A DNA stretch of 64,000 bases from Anticarsia gemmatalis (taxonomy: Eukaryota; Arthropoda; Insecta; Lepidoptera; Erebidae): positions 4,939,501 to 5,003,500 of the forward strand of contig NC_134771.1 of the NCBI RefSeq assembly GCF_050436995.1, written 5' to 3'. The translations under genes were made by a program, and so were the position numbers. The first letter of the stretch is position 1. Each line of letters begins with the position of its first letter. Shown here in pieces: positions 1-11,135 of this stretch. The notes beneath the pieces were generated by a model, which made no database searches, was not told where the DNA came from, and was given only the letters and a program-made list of their open reading frames with translations.

Positions 1-825
1 TGTACCAATATAATTATGTATGTTATAAAACATCATCCTAAAAGACTGCGACATTTTTAAGTGTTTAATATTTGTACTAAAATGATCACCTGTTCAAAAA
101 GATAGATCAAAACAAGATATTATGCTAGACAGTATTATCACTCCTAATACCTTTACAATTATTGCGAAAATGTGCTTGCGTTTATACTTCAAAATGATTG
201 TAGCGATTTTGACAAACATTTTGCTGAGCGATAGCTTTTATCACGAGAAGTTATAGCGTCGATCATAAATAAAAATGAAGTACGGCCAAGTCCATTATCT
301 AGTATTTTATAAATAAAGAAAAACAACATACTAATAAGTAATCATACTAAAAACAAAACTAATAAAAAAACAATAATTATAAACTATCGACTCTCACCAC
401 ATCACTAGTGTAAGCCCAAAAAAAATAAAAAAATGTCTGCCGTTCCCGCCAAGGGATTATTATTACTACCATCTTTTATATACAAAAATAAACCTTATTT
501 ACTTACATTTAAGATTCATATTCTATTGGTGTATAGATATCACCTTTGTATCTCCCAAATATGTCCCTTTGAGGGATTTTAAACGCTTATGTTAAAGGAA
601 TAAAGTCGAAATTTAATTGAAGGAAATGTTAATAGGTTATCTTTTTTTTTTTCATTGAAATCTTAATGATTTATGGGAACCTAAGATGGTGGTTTGGCGT
701 AGTTTTAACTTTTTTTGTCGTTTTAGAAACACCTTTCTCGGAAATTGCTTGGACCATTTTGATATTTTAATTTAGTTGTTTAAAACGTTGTTGTAGTTAA
801 TTTCGATCTACTTTTTATTTATTTT
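1..825. other. AT-rich sequence, no gene seen
   Basis: Low-GC sequence with short poly-A and poly-T runs. No exon, tRNA or recognisable repeat could be supported. Confidence 0.5.
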
Positions 826-1053
826 ATCGTATGATTAGTCAACCTAGTGTCAAAGTTGTTCAAACCAAGCCTTTGACATGACTTAACGACTGTTATCTTA
901 ATAGACATTAACTGAGACCGACTTTTTACGTGCCCTCCGAAGCACGGAGACGCTCAGATCAAATATCACTAAACGGTCACCCATCTATGGAATGACCGCG
1001 GTAAGGTTGCTTAACCCACAGATCGTTTACCGACCGGTGAGCGCAACTGGCTG
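826..1053 (-). repeat. 5S-derived SINE, family A
   Basis: Reverse copy of the family-A SINE. Read on the minus strand it has GGTTAAGCAACC and GGTCATTCCATAGATGGGTGACCG, which track 5S rRNA's internal promoter region, followed by a unique 3' body ending near CATACGA. Confidence 0.75.
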
Positions 1054-1216
1054 TAAGGGCCTTGTTTGGTTACGATTGTCGAAGTGTCGTGTTTTCGTAT
1101 ACGAAAATTCTATGGATTAGTTATGAATAATAGTGTCTGATAAGTTAACTGCTGGATAAAGTATATGAAAACTAAAGTTCAAATTCTCTCAGTTAAGATA
1201 TCTGTTGCTTGAGAAT

Positions 1217-1565
1217 TTCGTGGTTAAGTAACAATAGCTGCGCGGATCGATCTCTTAAGTTAAGCTACGTTTGTCGAGGTTGGTCAATGGATGGGTGACC
1301 GTACTATACATATCGAGTTCCTTCGTATTTCGGAAGGCACGTTTAATTGTTCCAGCTGTCCTTTTCAAAGATCTTTGACAGTCGTTAACAGTAGTCAGAA
1401 GCTTAAAAGTCTGACAACCAGTGTGCTTAGTATCGTGCTATAACCCAGGTAACTGTGTTGTGGAGGTCAGATAGACAGTCGCTGCATGTAAAATACTGGT
1501 ATTCAGCTGCATCCGGTGAGACTGGAAGCCGACTCCAACATAGTTGGAAGAAAGGCTAGACTCAT
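1217..1565 (+). repeat. 5S-derived SINE, family B, nearly full length
   Basis: It starts GAATTTCGTGGTTAAGTAAC, has a 5S-like core (GAGGTTGGTCAATGGATGGG) near 1270-1300, and ends in the family-B tail (CCGGTGAGACTGGAAGCCGA, then CCAACATAGTTGGAAGAAAG). The following hairpin MITE lies against its 3' end. Confidence 0.75.
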
Positions 1566-1688
1566 TAACCCCGGTATCTGAGTACATTTAGCAGTAGTTT
1601 ATCTATTCAATAGCGTTTAAACTCATATAAAAAAACGCTATTGAATAGATAAACTGCCGCTAAATGTAACTCAGAAACCGGGGGTTAG
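1566..1688. mobile_element. Hairpin MITE (family H), copy 1
   Basis: An almost perfect inverted repeat of about 55 bases per arm (TACATTTAGC-GTAGTTTATCTATTC and its complement), with a short loop and ends AACCCC/GGGGTT. Six other copies lie in this window. Confidence 0.75.
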
Positions 1689-1849
1689 TTATCTAAGACT
1701 TATCCGATGGTTATTTAAATCTCAGGTAGTTCGAGTATGTTTGTAAGTACTTTGTGTCCGTTGTTTGTATGTTTGTAAAAGTACTTTTGTAAAACATTTT
1801 GAATAAGATGTTAGATAAAGTTTATTGTGAATGTTTACTATTGATATAG

Positions 1850-2640
1850 AGGTCCCGGGTTTGATTTTCGTGCAATTTTTTTTTTAATTTTTTACTCTGT
1901 TGTGCATTTGGTTGACGGAATGATAACTTATAGCGAAGTCGTAGATTTGATTCCACGATAGGCTTTTTTTCATTTTTTTTTGTTGTGCAGTTAGTCTGCA
2001 GATCGGTATCTTATTGTGAAGTCGTAGGATCGATTCCTGAGTAGGCATTTTTTTTTCAAAATTCTCTATCACTGTTAGTAGTGATTCTTAAGTAGGTTTA
2101 GATGTATAGTCCTAGGTTCGATACCTGGGTGAATATTTTTTGTAATATTCTTCATCATAATTCACAGCGACCCTTTTAACCACTGCACCATGAAGACAGC
2201 TTATAATTTAACAAATAATTATTTTATTCCGCCCTTCAAAATTTCACCCCTTTTCTTGTTCCTATTATTGCACCCCTATTTTACAACCCTCGAGTTATTT
2301 TTTTTCAATGGATTCGAACCCCAATGCTATCCCTTACTTAGGGGAAGATTGTTAATAATAAACTATGTAAAAGGTACCTTTGGCTCAGTGGTGATAGAGA
2401 CGGTTGTCACTTGTGAGGTATCTCGATTCGATTCTTTGTTGAGTTATGATTATTAGGTGTGTTATTGATGTTGTTAAAATGATGTCTGGACGTCGTGTGG
2501 GGTTCTATTCCCGGGTGAAGTAGTGATGTAATTTTTTTGACCGGTTTTATTAGCGTAGGACATTATTATCCAAATACCATAGTAGAGTATGTAACATGTT
2601 TGATTGTGAGGATTCCAGTTCGATTCTCGGGTCGTAAAAA
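1850..2640 (+). repeat. Cluster of decayed tRNA-like modules
   Basis: Six or seven B-box-like words (GTTTGATTTTC, GATTTGATTCC, GGATCGATTCC, GGTTCGATACC, GATTCGATTC, GGTTCTATTCC, AGTTCGATTC) recur every ~60-110 bases, each followed by a T-run. One has an A-box-like TGGCTCAGTGG (2381). None folds as an intact tRNA by eye. They are probably remnants of tandem tRNA-derived SINE heads. Confidence 0.45.
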
Positions 2641-2732
2641 AAATTATTATTTGGTTTGTTTCTGGATATTAAAAATTAATAAATAAATATCATTGGACAA
2701 CTTACACACGGCCATTTAATTTAAAAAAAAGC

Positions 2733-3008
2733 CTATTAATGTCCCACTGCTGGGCAAGGGTCTCCTCCCGTTATAAGGGAAGGGTTAGGCCTTGAGTCCA
2801 CCACGCTGGCCAAGTGCGGGTTGGGGACTTTACGTGCCATCAAAAAAATATTTAAGCATGCAAGGTTGCATCACGATGTTTTCCTTCACCGTTAGAACCG
2901 ATAATTATTTCTAATACACACATAACTTGGAAAAGTCATTGGTGTGTTGCCTCGGGTTCGAACCGCCGACCACTTGCGTGGGAGGTGCCAACTTATACCA
3001 CTTGGCTT
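2733..3008 (-). repeat. tRNA-derived SINE (family T1), reverse
   Basis: On the minus strand: an A-box-like AAGCCAAGTGGTATAAG, a B-box GGTTCGAACCCG, and a body ending in the shared CCCAGCAGTGGGACATTAAT tail. It sits just upstream of the first recognised exon of the SAM gene. Confidence 0.7.
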
Positions 3009-3033
3009 ATGTTGTTTAAATTGTTTTTTGCAG

Positions 3034-4055
3034 ATGCAGCAGCCAGTGCCCCAACATGAACAACTTGGGTGAGCAGAGATATCTTTATCTTTATACTATT
3101 CTTATACAAAATTTCTTCAAAATCGGTTCAGCTGTTTCCCGTAGTCACACTTTTATAATATGCACACCTTTAGCTGTAGATGTAAAAAACGGTAAATGTA
3201 GAATAGTGGATTCGATTCCCGTGGCAAAAAAAGTATTTGAGTGATACAAATAATCTAGTCTTTATAAAAGGCTGATCTAGGGTTTCTTTTCTGGAAGGGG
3301 GTAGGGGAGGGGGTGGTAGATAGTAAAAAGCTTTAATCCTAAATACTTTGTAAGTGTTGCCAACCTTACTAGACCTACCTATCATCTGTTATTAAGTTTA
3401 CCAATGGTTAAGCAACACACATTGAGGACGGCCATTGGATGGGTGACCACAACTTTGCAGTATATTGTACATTTACATTTCAAATATGTTAAGTAGCGAT
3501 TATTGTTCGACAGAGGGCAGGCGATGTCACAGCAAATGGTACTGTGTCCAGTCAGACTGGTGTATGAGACACAAATACTGGTACAACCGGGTGAGTTTGT
3601 ATTTGTACGGCATTTTTTGTCTCTTTCACTCCTGTGTTAATTTGTATCTCTTACTCTTTCTCTCCTTCGAGTAATGAAAGGGATAGACTATATGCATGTT
3701 TGTTTTAATACTAGCCTCTACTCGCAATAGCGTCCGCATGGAAAGGTTTCCCGCAGTAAACAGTACAGTGTGTACAAATTTTATCAAAATCGGTTCAGTA
3801 GTTTTGGTGTAATTGGCTTACAAACATATTTTTTTCATAATAACTGTCTTACTAATAAACGTGTTGTAAGCTGTGATTAGTTATACAGTGTTTTGTGTTC
3901 ACTCATATACAGTTACAACATTGATTGTAAGTGACAACACACTGTGTAACTAATCACAGCTTACAACACGTTTATAAGTAAGACTGAATATATTAGCACG
4001 ATTTAACTGCTAAACAGGCACTAATCCATACTAATATTATAAATCCGAAAGTAAC

Positions 4056-4098
<43 letters not shown>

Positions 4099-7000
4099 GC
4101 TACTCAATCACGCCTAAACTACTGAACCGATTTGCATGAAATTTGGTATGGAGATATTTTGATACTCGAGAAAGGACATAGGCTACTTTTTATCCCGGGA
4201 AAATGACGCATTTCCCGGGAAAATTCATGTGGCGAACTTAGTCCCGAATAATCAACATTATAATGACATTGAATTAACAAAATTCCGTTGTCATGGCAAC
4301 TGTTTAAATGACGGATATGCCTTAGCGCAACTTCGTTACATATATTAAGAGATATAAATAATTTTGAGACTATTTTTCGTGAAAAAAAAGCATATTTTGT
4401 ATCATCACGCTATGATCAATAGGAGCAGAGTAACAGTAAAAAGTGTTACAAAAACGTGGAAAATTCTGACCCATTCTCTCTTATGTGACGCAAGCGAAGT
4501 TGCGCGGGTCAGCTAGTTTGTTATAATCTGTCAGAATCTAACAAAAATCTTCAAATTTCAGGGGACCAGATATCACCAAACCAGACCTTCTTCATCAACC
4601 CCCAAAACCCACCCCCATGGATGCAGAACAGCATTCAACGGCAGCCCTTACAAAACCAAGTGGTCTACGTACACCAACTACCCAACAATATCGTCCAACA
4701 AGTCCAACAACCAATCGACCAGAACCAACTTTATATCCAACAAAATTTCAACTACCCTATCCAACAGCCAATGTTGGGGCCAACACAAGATGTAAGGTCG
4801 ATGCAGTTGGCCAATATTGTGCCCAATATGGTGCAAAATCTGCAAGGCTTGGAAAGGAATCAGAATGGACAAATACAGAATGTAAGGCCGGTGCAAAATC
4901 AAATTGTTAATCAAAATGTTGAACTACAGAGACAGGTGAGCATTTTCTTGGACTTATCCTATGTTAAGAAGCTCGTGGCTTAGTTAACAATAGCCGCGCG
5001 GATTTATCTCTGAGGTTAAGCCACGCTTGTCGAGGTTGTTCTGTGGATGGGTGACCATTTTATACATATCGAGTTCTTCCATGTTTCGGAAGACACGTTA
5101 AATTGTGGGTCCCGGCTGTCATTTTCGAAGATCTTTGACAGTCGTTAACAGTAGTCAGAAGCTTGAAAGTCTGACAACCAGTCTTAACTAAGGGTATCGT
5201 GTTATATCCCAGGTAACTGTTGTGGAGGTCTGATAGGCAGTCCCTCTGTGTAGAATACTTGGAAAAGTCATTGCTGCGTTTCCCACGACCATATGATTTG
5301 ACACTTCTTAGACCATTTCACTATGACTCCTTAATAATTATAAATAATATTTATTTCTCTTTTAGGTATACATGAGACCACAAATGCACCAACAGAATTT
5401 ACAACGACCAGTAATGACTGTAAACCAAATGCCAATGCAGCAACAAATCACCAACATGCCAAACGTTGGAACAAATGTTGGACAAACCGGACCAAATGTT
5501 GGCCAAACATATTCGCCTCGACCACCAATGAGGGCAAATAACGTGGTTAATGTCCAACCTGTGGTCAAAGTAAGAGAAAATACGCCGGAACCAAAAACTG
5601 TGAACAGTCCAATAGGAAATGTTGTACCAAATGTGAGGAATTTTGTCCCAAATTACTACAGGCCGATACAGCCACGACCACAGTTGGTCCAAAACGTTGC
5701 CAACTCGCCTAAAATGCAACACATCCCTGTACAAACCGTACAAAATTCACCTGTTTATAATCACGAGAAAAATTCTCCAAATGGCTATATTATCCAACAA
5801 TTAAACAGCAATAGGAAACGCAAAAGCGAATCTCCGGACGAAATACAAAAAAAAATGGCCGCCTTAAAACCTAATTTTAATTCCCAAAGTATTACTGTTA
5901 CGAAATTGGTCAACGAGATTGGGACCAACACTAGTCCAGTCCACAGGCCAAAAGGCCCACAATTTAGTCAAATGAACAAAAATCTTGAAAATTCGACTGA
6001 AAGCAAAGAAATGCAGGAAAAAGAGAAGTTAATAAGAAATACTGTTTTCACTCAAGCTAGGGGCAGAGTATTACAAGATAAGATTGAAGAAGTCAAACCA
6101 ATGGTGGTCGATAACGCCACTGAAATGGCCAAACCTGGGCCAAATGTTGGGCCAAACACATCCACACAAAACGTGGTCATACCAAATTCTGGTCCAAATA
6201 TGGTCGTACCGATCACGTCAGGCCAAAATGTGGTCTTACCGACCTCATCTGGCCACAATCCCGAACAAATGACTATAGTACAAAGCGGACCAATCAAAAT
6301 GGGACCAAATGACTTAATCAGGGCCGGACAACACTTCGGGCCAATACAGAATTTTGATCCAAATATGAGACAGAGTATAGCAGGACCTATGCCAGGCCAA
6401 AATATGGTGGTACAAATGAGAGCGGGCCAACATATGGGACCAATCAATACTTTGCAAAATACATTTGGTTTAATCAACCCTGGGCAAAACTTCGTACAAA
6501 CAATCGACCGACAAAATATACCTGAGAATATACAAATCAGACAAAACGTGGGACCAATCATGAATCAAAATATGACTGGTCAAAATATTATGGTCCCTGG
6601 ACAACATTTTGTGGACCCGAACAGTACTAGACGAAGTATAGCCGGGCCAATCAGAGTTGGGCCAAGTGTTGAACAGACTCAAGTGCAGATACCGGTTAAA
6701 ATACAACATATAACTGGCCCAATGAATATTAGTCAAAATGTAGAGGCAAGTAAGTCTGGACCAAGTGTTGTGGAAGCGGTCAAACCTGTTCAAAATGTGG
6801 TTGAACCGGTAAAGCCTGTTCAGACTGTAGTTGAGCCAATCAAAGCGGGGCCAATTGAGCCGATCAAAGCTGGGCCAATTGAGGCCAAAGTAGAAAAAGT
6901 TGGGCCAAAAACAGAAATGGTCATTGAACAACCTAAAGTTAAAGAAATTGTAACCAAAAATGAAAATAAAATTATTGAATCAAAAATATCAATATCAGTT

Positions 7001-9013
7001 GAAGAAATAAAAACTACGGAATCAAAAGATACGCCAAAAGTCGAGGCTGAACCGCAATCGATGGAAATTGTAAATAAAGATAGTCAGATAAAGACTGAAA
7101 TTGATGAGAATAAGAAAATGGAGGATGTAGAAAACATACAGACAGACAAAAGTGATAAAATAGTTATAAAACAAGAAAATATTAATATATTGACGCACGT
7201 AGTCGATGGATATGTTATTCAAGAATCTAATTTCGCTTTCCCGGTAAGTAAAACTATTACAATTATTTTTAGCCGACTTAAATAAAGGAGGAAGCTTCTT
7301 TTGACGATAGATATACTTCAAAAGTAGTCTCATGATATAACTTGAAAAAGTCATTGGTGTGTTGCCTCGGGTTCGAACCTGCGACCACTTGCGTGGGAGG
7401 TACCAACTTATACCACTCGGCTATCACTGTTTACAGTTAAACTCATTATCAAATAATTACCTCTATCTTATTATAATCTATCTATACTAATATTATAAAG
7501 CTGAAGAGTTTGTTTATTTGAATGCGCTAATCTCAGGAACTACTGGTCCGATTTGAAAAATTATTTCAGTGTTAGATAGCCCATTTATTTAAGAAGGCTA
7601 TAGGCTATACATCATCACGCTACGACCAATAGGAGCAGAGTACCAATAAAAAATGTTACAAAAACGGGGAAAATTTCGACCCATTCTCTCTTATGTGACG
7701 CAAGCGAAGTTAAGGTCAGCTAGTTTAATAATAATTTCTTTTTCAGATAAGAAAACCCCTTAAAGAGAAGACAATCCATCCTAACACGAAATCCCTCAAA
7801 ACGGAAGGTGCAGAGAGGGACCTTTTGAAAGAGTGCATCAAAGAGGAACTGACCTCCAACCATCACGTGGACATACCGTTACTACCATTCCACTACCTAC
7901 TGCTGGAGAACAAAGAAGAGAAAAATGAACAGAAGGCAGAAGAGAAGAAAGAAGAATGTGTCGTTCTAGAAGATAAGGTACAAGAAGAAAAAGTGGTGGA
8001 AGATTATAATGGTAATACATATTAATATTTTTAAACTACTTAAACTTATAAAATAATTAAAAAAATTTACAAGTGCGAATATGAACCTTAGCACGGACAT
8101 TTTATAGATGGGACAGCATAGTAGTATTTGAACTAAGCGTTACTGCGTAAAAAGTCGGTCCCGGTTGTAGTCAATTAAGATAGCAGGCGATAAACCATGT
8201 CAAAGGCTTTCGGGCTTGTACAACTTTGACACTAGGTTGACCACTAACCATACGATGAAAGAATGAACCTTTTTAAGAAAGCCGCCGACAACTAGTCAGC
8301 GACATATGTTGGTAGGTCGGCGAGATTGGTATATAGACTATACACATAACTCAATTTCGACACAAGTGTTAGATGCGTCTATTTAACGATAGGGGGCAGC
8401 CTTGCTCTATAAAGAAATCATTTTCAGTTGACGTTTTTAAACATTTTTTATGTAATTAATTTCATAATATTTTTTCAGGAGATCCATTCGCTAAGTTACA
8501 AGTTTCAGCAGTCAAGTCATGGACGGTAAGTTCTTCAAATTAATATGTTCTGTTAGAACAAAGTTTGTATGGGATCGATGGGATTGAAATTCCCATGGGA
8601 ATGGAATCGACGGGATAATTTTGTACTAAGTATACTCGGACGATGTCGGGCCAGTTCTTTAGTAATGTAATAATGAGAAAATAACGATATCACCTTGCCT
8701 AAGTCGGGAATCGAAGCAGTGTCAATTAAAATAAATTAGTTTTTATCTTACCTATAATTCAACTTTCCATACATTTGGCTACTAATATTAATAATACTTT
8801 GTATATATAAAATACTTATTATATTTTTTTTTTTTCCAGGTTGAAGACCTATCAAACTACCTACTCAAATACAACTGGAAGGAGACAGTGTCATTGCTGC
8901 AAGACCATGAAATAGATGGGGAAAGCCTGTTCTTAGTGTCAAAACAACAACTTATTACCATAGGCGTATCCGAAGAACATGCCGATGTCATCTGCGAGTT
9001 CGTTAAAAGCTGA
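3034..9013 (+). CDS. Gln/Asn/Pro-rich protein with C-terminal SAM domain (7 exons)
   Basis: Joined exons 3034-3068, 3514-3590, 4562-4935, 5366-7243, 7747-8011, 8479-8525 and 8840-9013 have GT-AG borders and matching phases, giving ~949 residues to a TGA stop. The first ATG follows directly on an acceptor (TTGCAG/ATG), so this is either the start with a 5' UTR exon upstream or an internal Met; more N-terminal coding exons cannot be excluded. Residues ~40-720 are low complexity, full of Gln, Asn and Pro, with degenerate G-P-N / G-Q-N-V-V units in exon 4. A basic patch NRKRKSESPDE near residue 310 looks like a nuclear localisation signal. Residues ~820-875 are Lys/Glu-rich. Residues ~885-949 (KSWTVEDLSNYLLKY to EIDGESLFLVSKQQLITIGV) fit a SAM domain, a protein-protein interaction helical bundle. 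A terminal SAM recalls Polycomb-group proteins such as Ph and Scm, but I see no FCS zinc finger or MBT repeat. The family is not recognised. Confidence 0.8.
3845..3986. mobile_element. Foldback MITE with ~50-base arms
   Basis: The left arm 3845-3895 (from TGTCTTACTAATAAACGTG) and right arm 3934-3986 are near-complementary around a ~38-base loop. It lies in an intron of the SAM gene. Confidence 0.65.
4025..4516 (+). mobile_element. Non-autonomous Helitron with CTGT microsatellite
   Basis: It begins A/TCCATACTAATATTATAAA and ends in a small hairpin (CGCAAGCGAAGTTGCG) followed by CTAG/T, the Helitron rule of insertion between A and T. A run of about ten CTGT units lies at 4057-4098. Confidence 0.75.
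4969..5265 (+). repeat. 5S-derived SINE, family B, joined to T1 fragment
   Basis: Family-B head and body to about 5250, then a short piece of T1 head sequence (CTTGGAAAAGTCATTG, 5259-5274) replaces the normal tail. It lies in the intron between exons 3 and 4 of the SAM gene. Confidence 0.65.
7329..7428 (-). repeat. tRNA-derived SINE (T1) head fragment
   Basis: B-box, A-box and flanking sequence (GGGTTCGAACCTGCGACC on plus) without the body. Intronic. Confidence 0.6.
7481..7723 (+). mobile_element. Non-autonomous Helitron
   Basis: TCTATACTAATATTATAAAG at the start, GTCAGCTAG at the end, inserted between A and T. The terminal hairpin is damaged (GCGAAGTTAAGGTC). Confidence 0.7.
8088..8260 (+). 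repeat. 5S-derived SINE, family A, truncated
   Basis: Lacks the 5' head; retains part of the 5S-like core (ATAGATGGG) and the 3' body to ACCATACGATG. Intronic in the SAM gene. Confidence 0.6.
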
Positions 9014-9286
9014 GAGAAAGTGAGTTTTAGTATATTTTAAGAAAATTATGTACATCTCTAACCCTCTTATTCATAAAAATGTACGAAGTTATGAAAGGCT
9101 TATAAAGTGTTTTGTTTCTTTCACTCCTTAGCGAAATGAAAGAGAGAAAACATTATAGTAGTTGTTTAACTAAAAAAGGTTTATAGTGAGTTTATGAATA
9201 AGAGGGTAAGACTAGCTTTTGTCCGCGATTTCGTGCCGAAATCTTTGTTTGTATGAAAATTTTGTTCTAAGTCACCACCGGCATGA

Positions 9287-9420
9287 AGCGCCCATAGCCA
9301 GCTGTGCTCACCGATCAGAAAACGATCTGTGGGTTAAGCAAACCCTGGCGCGGTCGTTCCATAGATGGGTGACCGCATAGTTGTATTTGAACTGGGCGTC
9401 TCCGTGCTTCGCTACCAAGC
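9287..9420 (+). repeat. 5S-derived SINE, family A, 3' truncated
   Basis: Head and 5S-like core are present (CGATCTGTGGGTTAAGCAAA, ATAGATGGGTGACCGCATAG), cut off after GTCTCCGTGCTTCG. It lies 270 bases past the SAM gene stop. Confidence 0.65.
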
Positions 9421-9672
9421 GGACGAACTCGCGAGCAAAAACTAGTAAAATATAAATATGAAAGAGCGAGATACCAATATGAAAAGTACAAGACGCGAAA
9501 GGGAGACAGCAGATAATAAAATAAGCATTTTCAAGCTTCAGTTTCAGTAATTCTGAATCATTTTCAGATAGCTTATTTAGGTGAAATTTTACAGTTTTAG
9601 ATAAAGTCATATTATCTATGAGATAAAGCCTAGAAAGTGGCGTTAAAACTGGCATTTTTTTGTTAGCCATTT

Positions 9673-9790
9673 GCCCCCGGTTTCTGAGGTACATTTAGCG
9701 GTAGTTTATCTATTCTATAGCGTTTAAACTCATATAAAAACGCTATTGAATAGATAAACTACCGCTAAATGTACCTCAGAAACCGTGGGT
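9673..9790. mobile_element. Hairpin MITE (family H), copy 2
   Basis: Arms CCCGGTTTCTGAGGTACATT... and complement, separated by a few bases, about 50 bases per arm. Confidence 0.75.
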
Positions 9791-9831
9791 TAGTACGCAC
9801 ATTATAGCATTTTATAGATTCACTTGTAATA

Positions 9832-10045
9832 TTAGGTCGGGGAAAAAGTCTTTTCGCATTATAGTATGTATAGACTTGTAATATTTTTTTTTCTCTACAC
9901 AAAAAAGCTCGATATTTGGGTACCTCACGAGCTCACTGAAAGAAACCTAATGAACTGTGTACTCATTTGGGATTCTTGAAGCCAAAGAGATTTTATTACA
10001 AGTTCATACATACTATAATGCGAAAAGACTTTTTCCCCGAACTAA
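9832..10045. mobile_element. Mariner-like MITE
   Basis: Begins TTAGGTCGGGGAAAAAGTC and ends with its complement, flanked by TA on both sides as expected of Tc1/mariner target duplication. 214 bases, no transposase frame. Confidence 0.75.
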
Positions 10046-10146
10046 TACAATAGTATTTGTCATTAATGTCACTGTAGTTCCTTTTACAATCACAAGGGGG
10101 CGTTGCTTTAAACATTACTTTGCTAAGATTCGAAGTAATTTCTTAG

Positions 10147-10600
10147 GAGAAACTCGTGGCTAAGTAACAATAGTCGTACAGATCGAACACTTAGGTTAAG
10201 TTACGCTTGCCAAGGTTGGTCATTGGATGGGTGACCGTATTATACATACCGAGTTCGAGTGTTTCGGAACTTAGAAAGAACTCGTGCCTAAGTTACAACA
10301 GACGCACAGATCGAACACTAAGGTTAAGTTACGCTTGCCGAGGTTGGTCTGTGGATGGGTGACCATATTATACATATTGAGTTCGTATCTGTTTCGGAAG
10401 TCACGTTAAACTGTGGGTGTTATTTTGAAAGATTTTTGACAGTCGTTAACAGTAGTCAGAAGCTTGAAAGTCTGACAACCAGTCTTACAAGAATATCGCG
10501 TTATAACCCAGGTAACTGTGTTGTGGAGGTCAGATAGGCAGTCGCTCCATGTAAAACACTGGTATTCAGCTGCATCCGGTGAGACTGGAAGCCGACTAAC
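10147..10600 (+). repeat. 5S-derived SINE, family B, with duplicated head
   Basis: Two consecutive 5S-like heads (10147-10268 and 10282-10400; each has GGTTAAGTTACGCTTGCC and GGATGGGTGACC) precede a single body and tail. The tail is cut at GCCGACTA by the next MITE. Confidence 0.7.
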
Positions 10601-10602
10601 TG

Positions 10603-10715
10603 TCGGTTTCTGAGGTACATTTAGCGGTACTTTATCTATTCAATAGCTTTTTTTTATATGACTTTAAACACTATTGAATAGATAAACTACCGCTAAATGT
10701 ACCTCAGAAACCGGG
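10603..10715. mobile_element. Hairpin MITE (family H), copy 3
   Basis: Inverted-repeat arms as in the other copies, directly abutting the truncated SINE tail. Confidence 0.7.
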
Positions 10716-10862
10716 CATATCTTAGCAAAGTAATGTTTATTTCGCTTAGTGTTTTTAGAGTGTTCACATAATACAGGTATCCATATTAAACTATGTAGAA
10801 AACACTGCCATATTATTATCTTTGCGTTAGTGAGTACATACATAATATCACACGTTTTATAA

Positions 10863-11036
10863 CCGAAGGTGTTGTGCGTTGGGAGGTCGTGGGTTCGATT
10901 CCCACACGGAACAAATATTAGTACGATCCACAAATAGTTGTTTCGGGTCTGATTGTACTTTGTGTCCGTTGTTTGTATGTTTGTAAAAGTCCCCGCGACA
11001 CAAGAATAATTCTAAGTGCGAGAGTTGTCTTCAAAA
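10863..11036 (+). repeat. tRNA-derived SINE (family T2), 5' truncated
   Basis: B-box GTGGGTTCGATTCCCACACG, then the T2 body (GTTTCGGGTCTGATTGTACT) and tail (TTTGTAAAAGTCCCCGCGAC). Confidence 0.65.
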
Positions 11037-11040
11037 GGAA

Positions 11041-11135
11041 AGGAAATAGTACTTTACCCGACGGGAAACGAACCCGAGACCACATATTCAGCAGGCGGAT
11101 AGGATACCGGCCGCGCCACAGAACTAAGTATGTAT
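11041..11135 (-). repeat. Second tRNA-like head, opposite orientation
   Basis: On the minus strand an A-box-like TGGCGCGGCCGG and B-box GGGTTCGTTTCCC at near-tRNA spacing. It lies tail-to-tail with the T2 copy just before it. Confidence 0.5.

Noticed and set aside
2376..2440. Candidate true tRNA gene
   Set aside because: A- and B-box-like words are present but I could not pair an acceptor stem or find a standard anticodon loop; it is more likely a decayed SINE head.
5399..5743. Minus-strand frame of 114 codons opposite SAM gene exon 4
   Set aside because: It is the shadow of the plus-strand low-complexity coding exon, rich in Trp/His/Tyr as complements of that sequence, with no domain.
6052..6561. 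Minus-strand frame of 169 codons rich in Gly-Pro-Ile-Phe
   Set aside because: Complement of the repeated GPN/GQN codons of SAM gene exon 4; no splice context of its own.
9308..9694. 128-codon minus-strand frame
   Set aside because: It overlaps a SINE-A copy and the edge of a hairpin MITE; the frame is open by chance across repeats.
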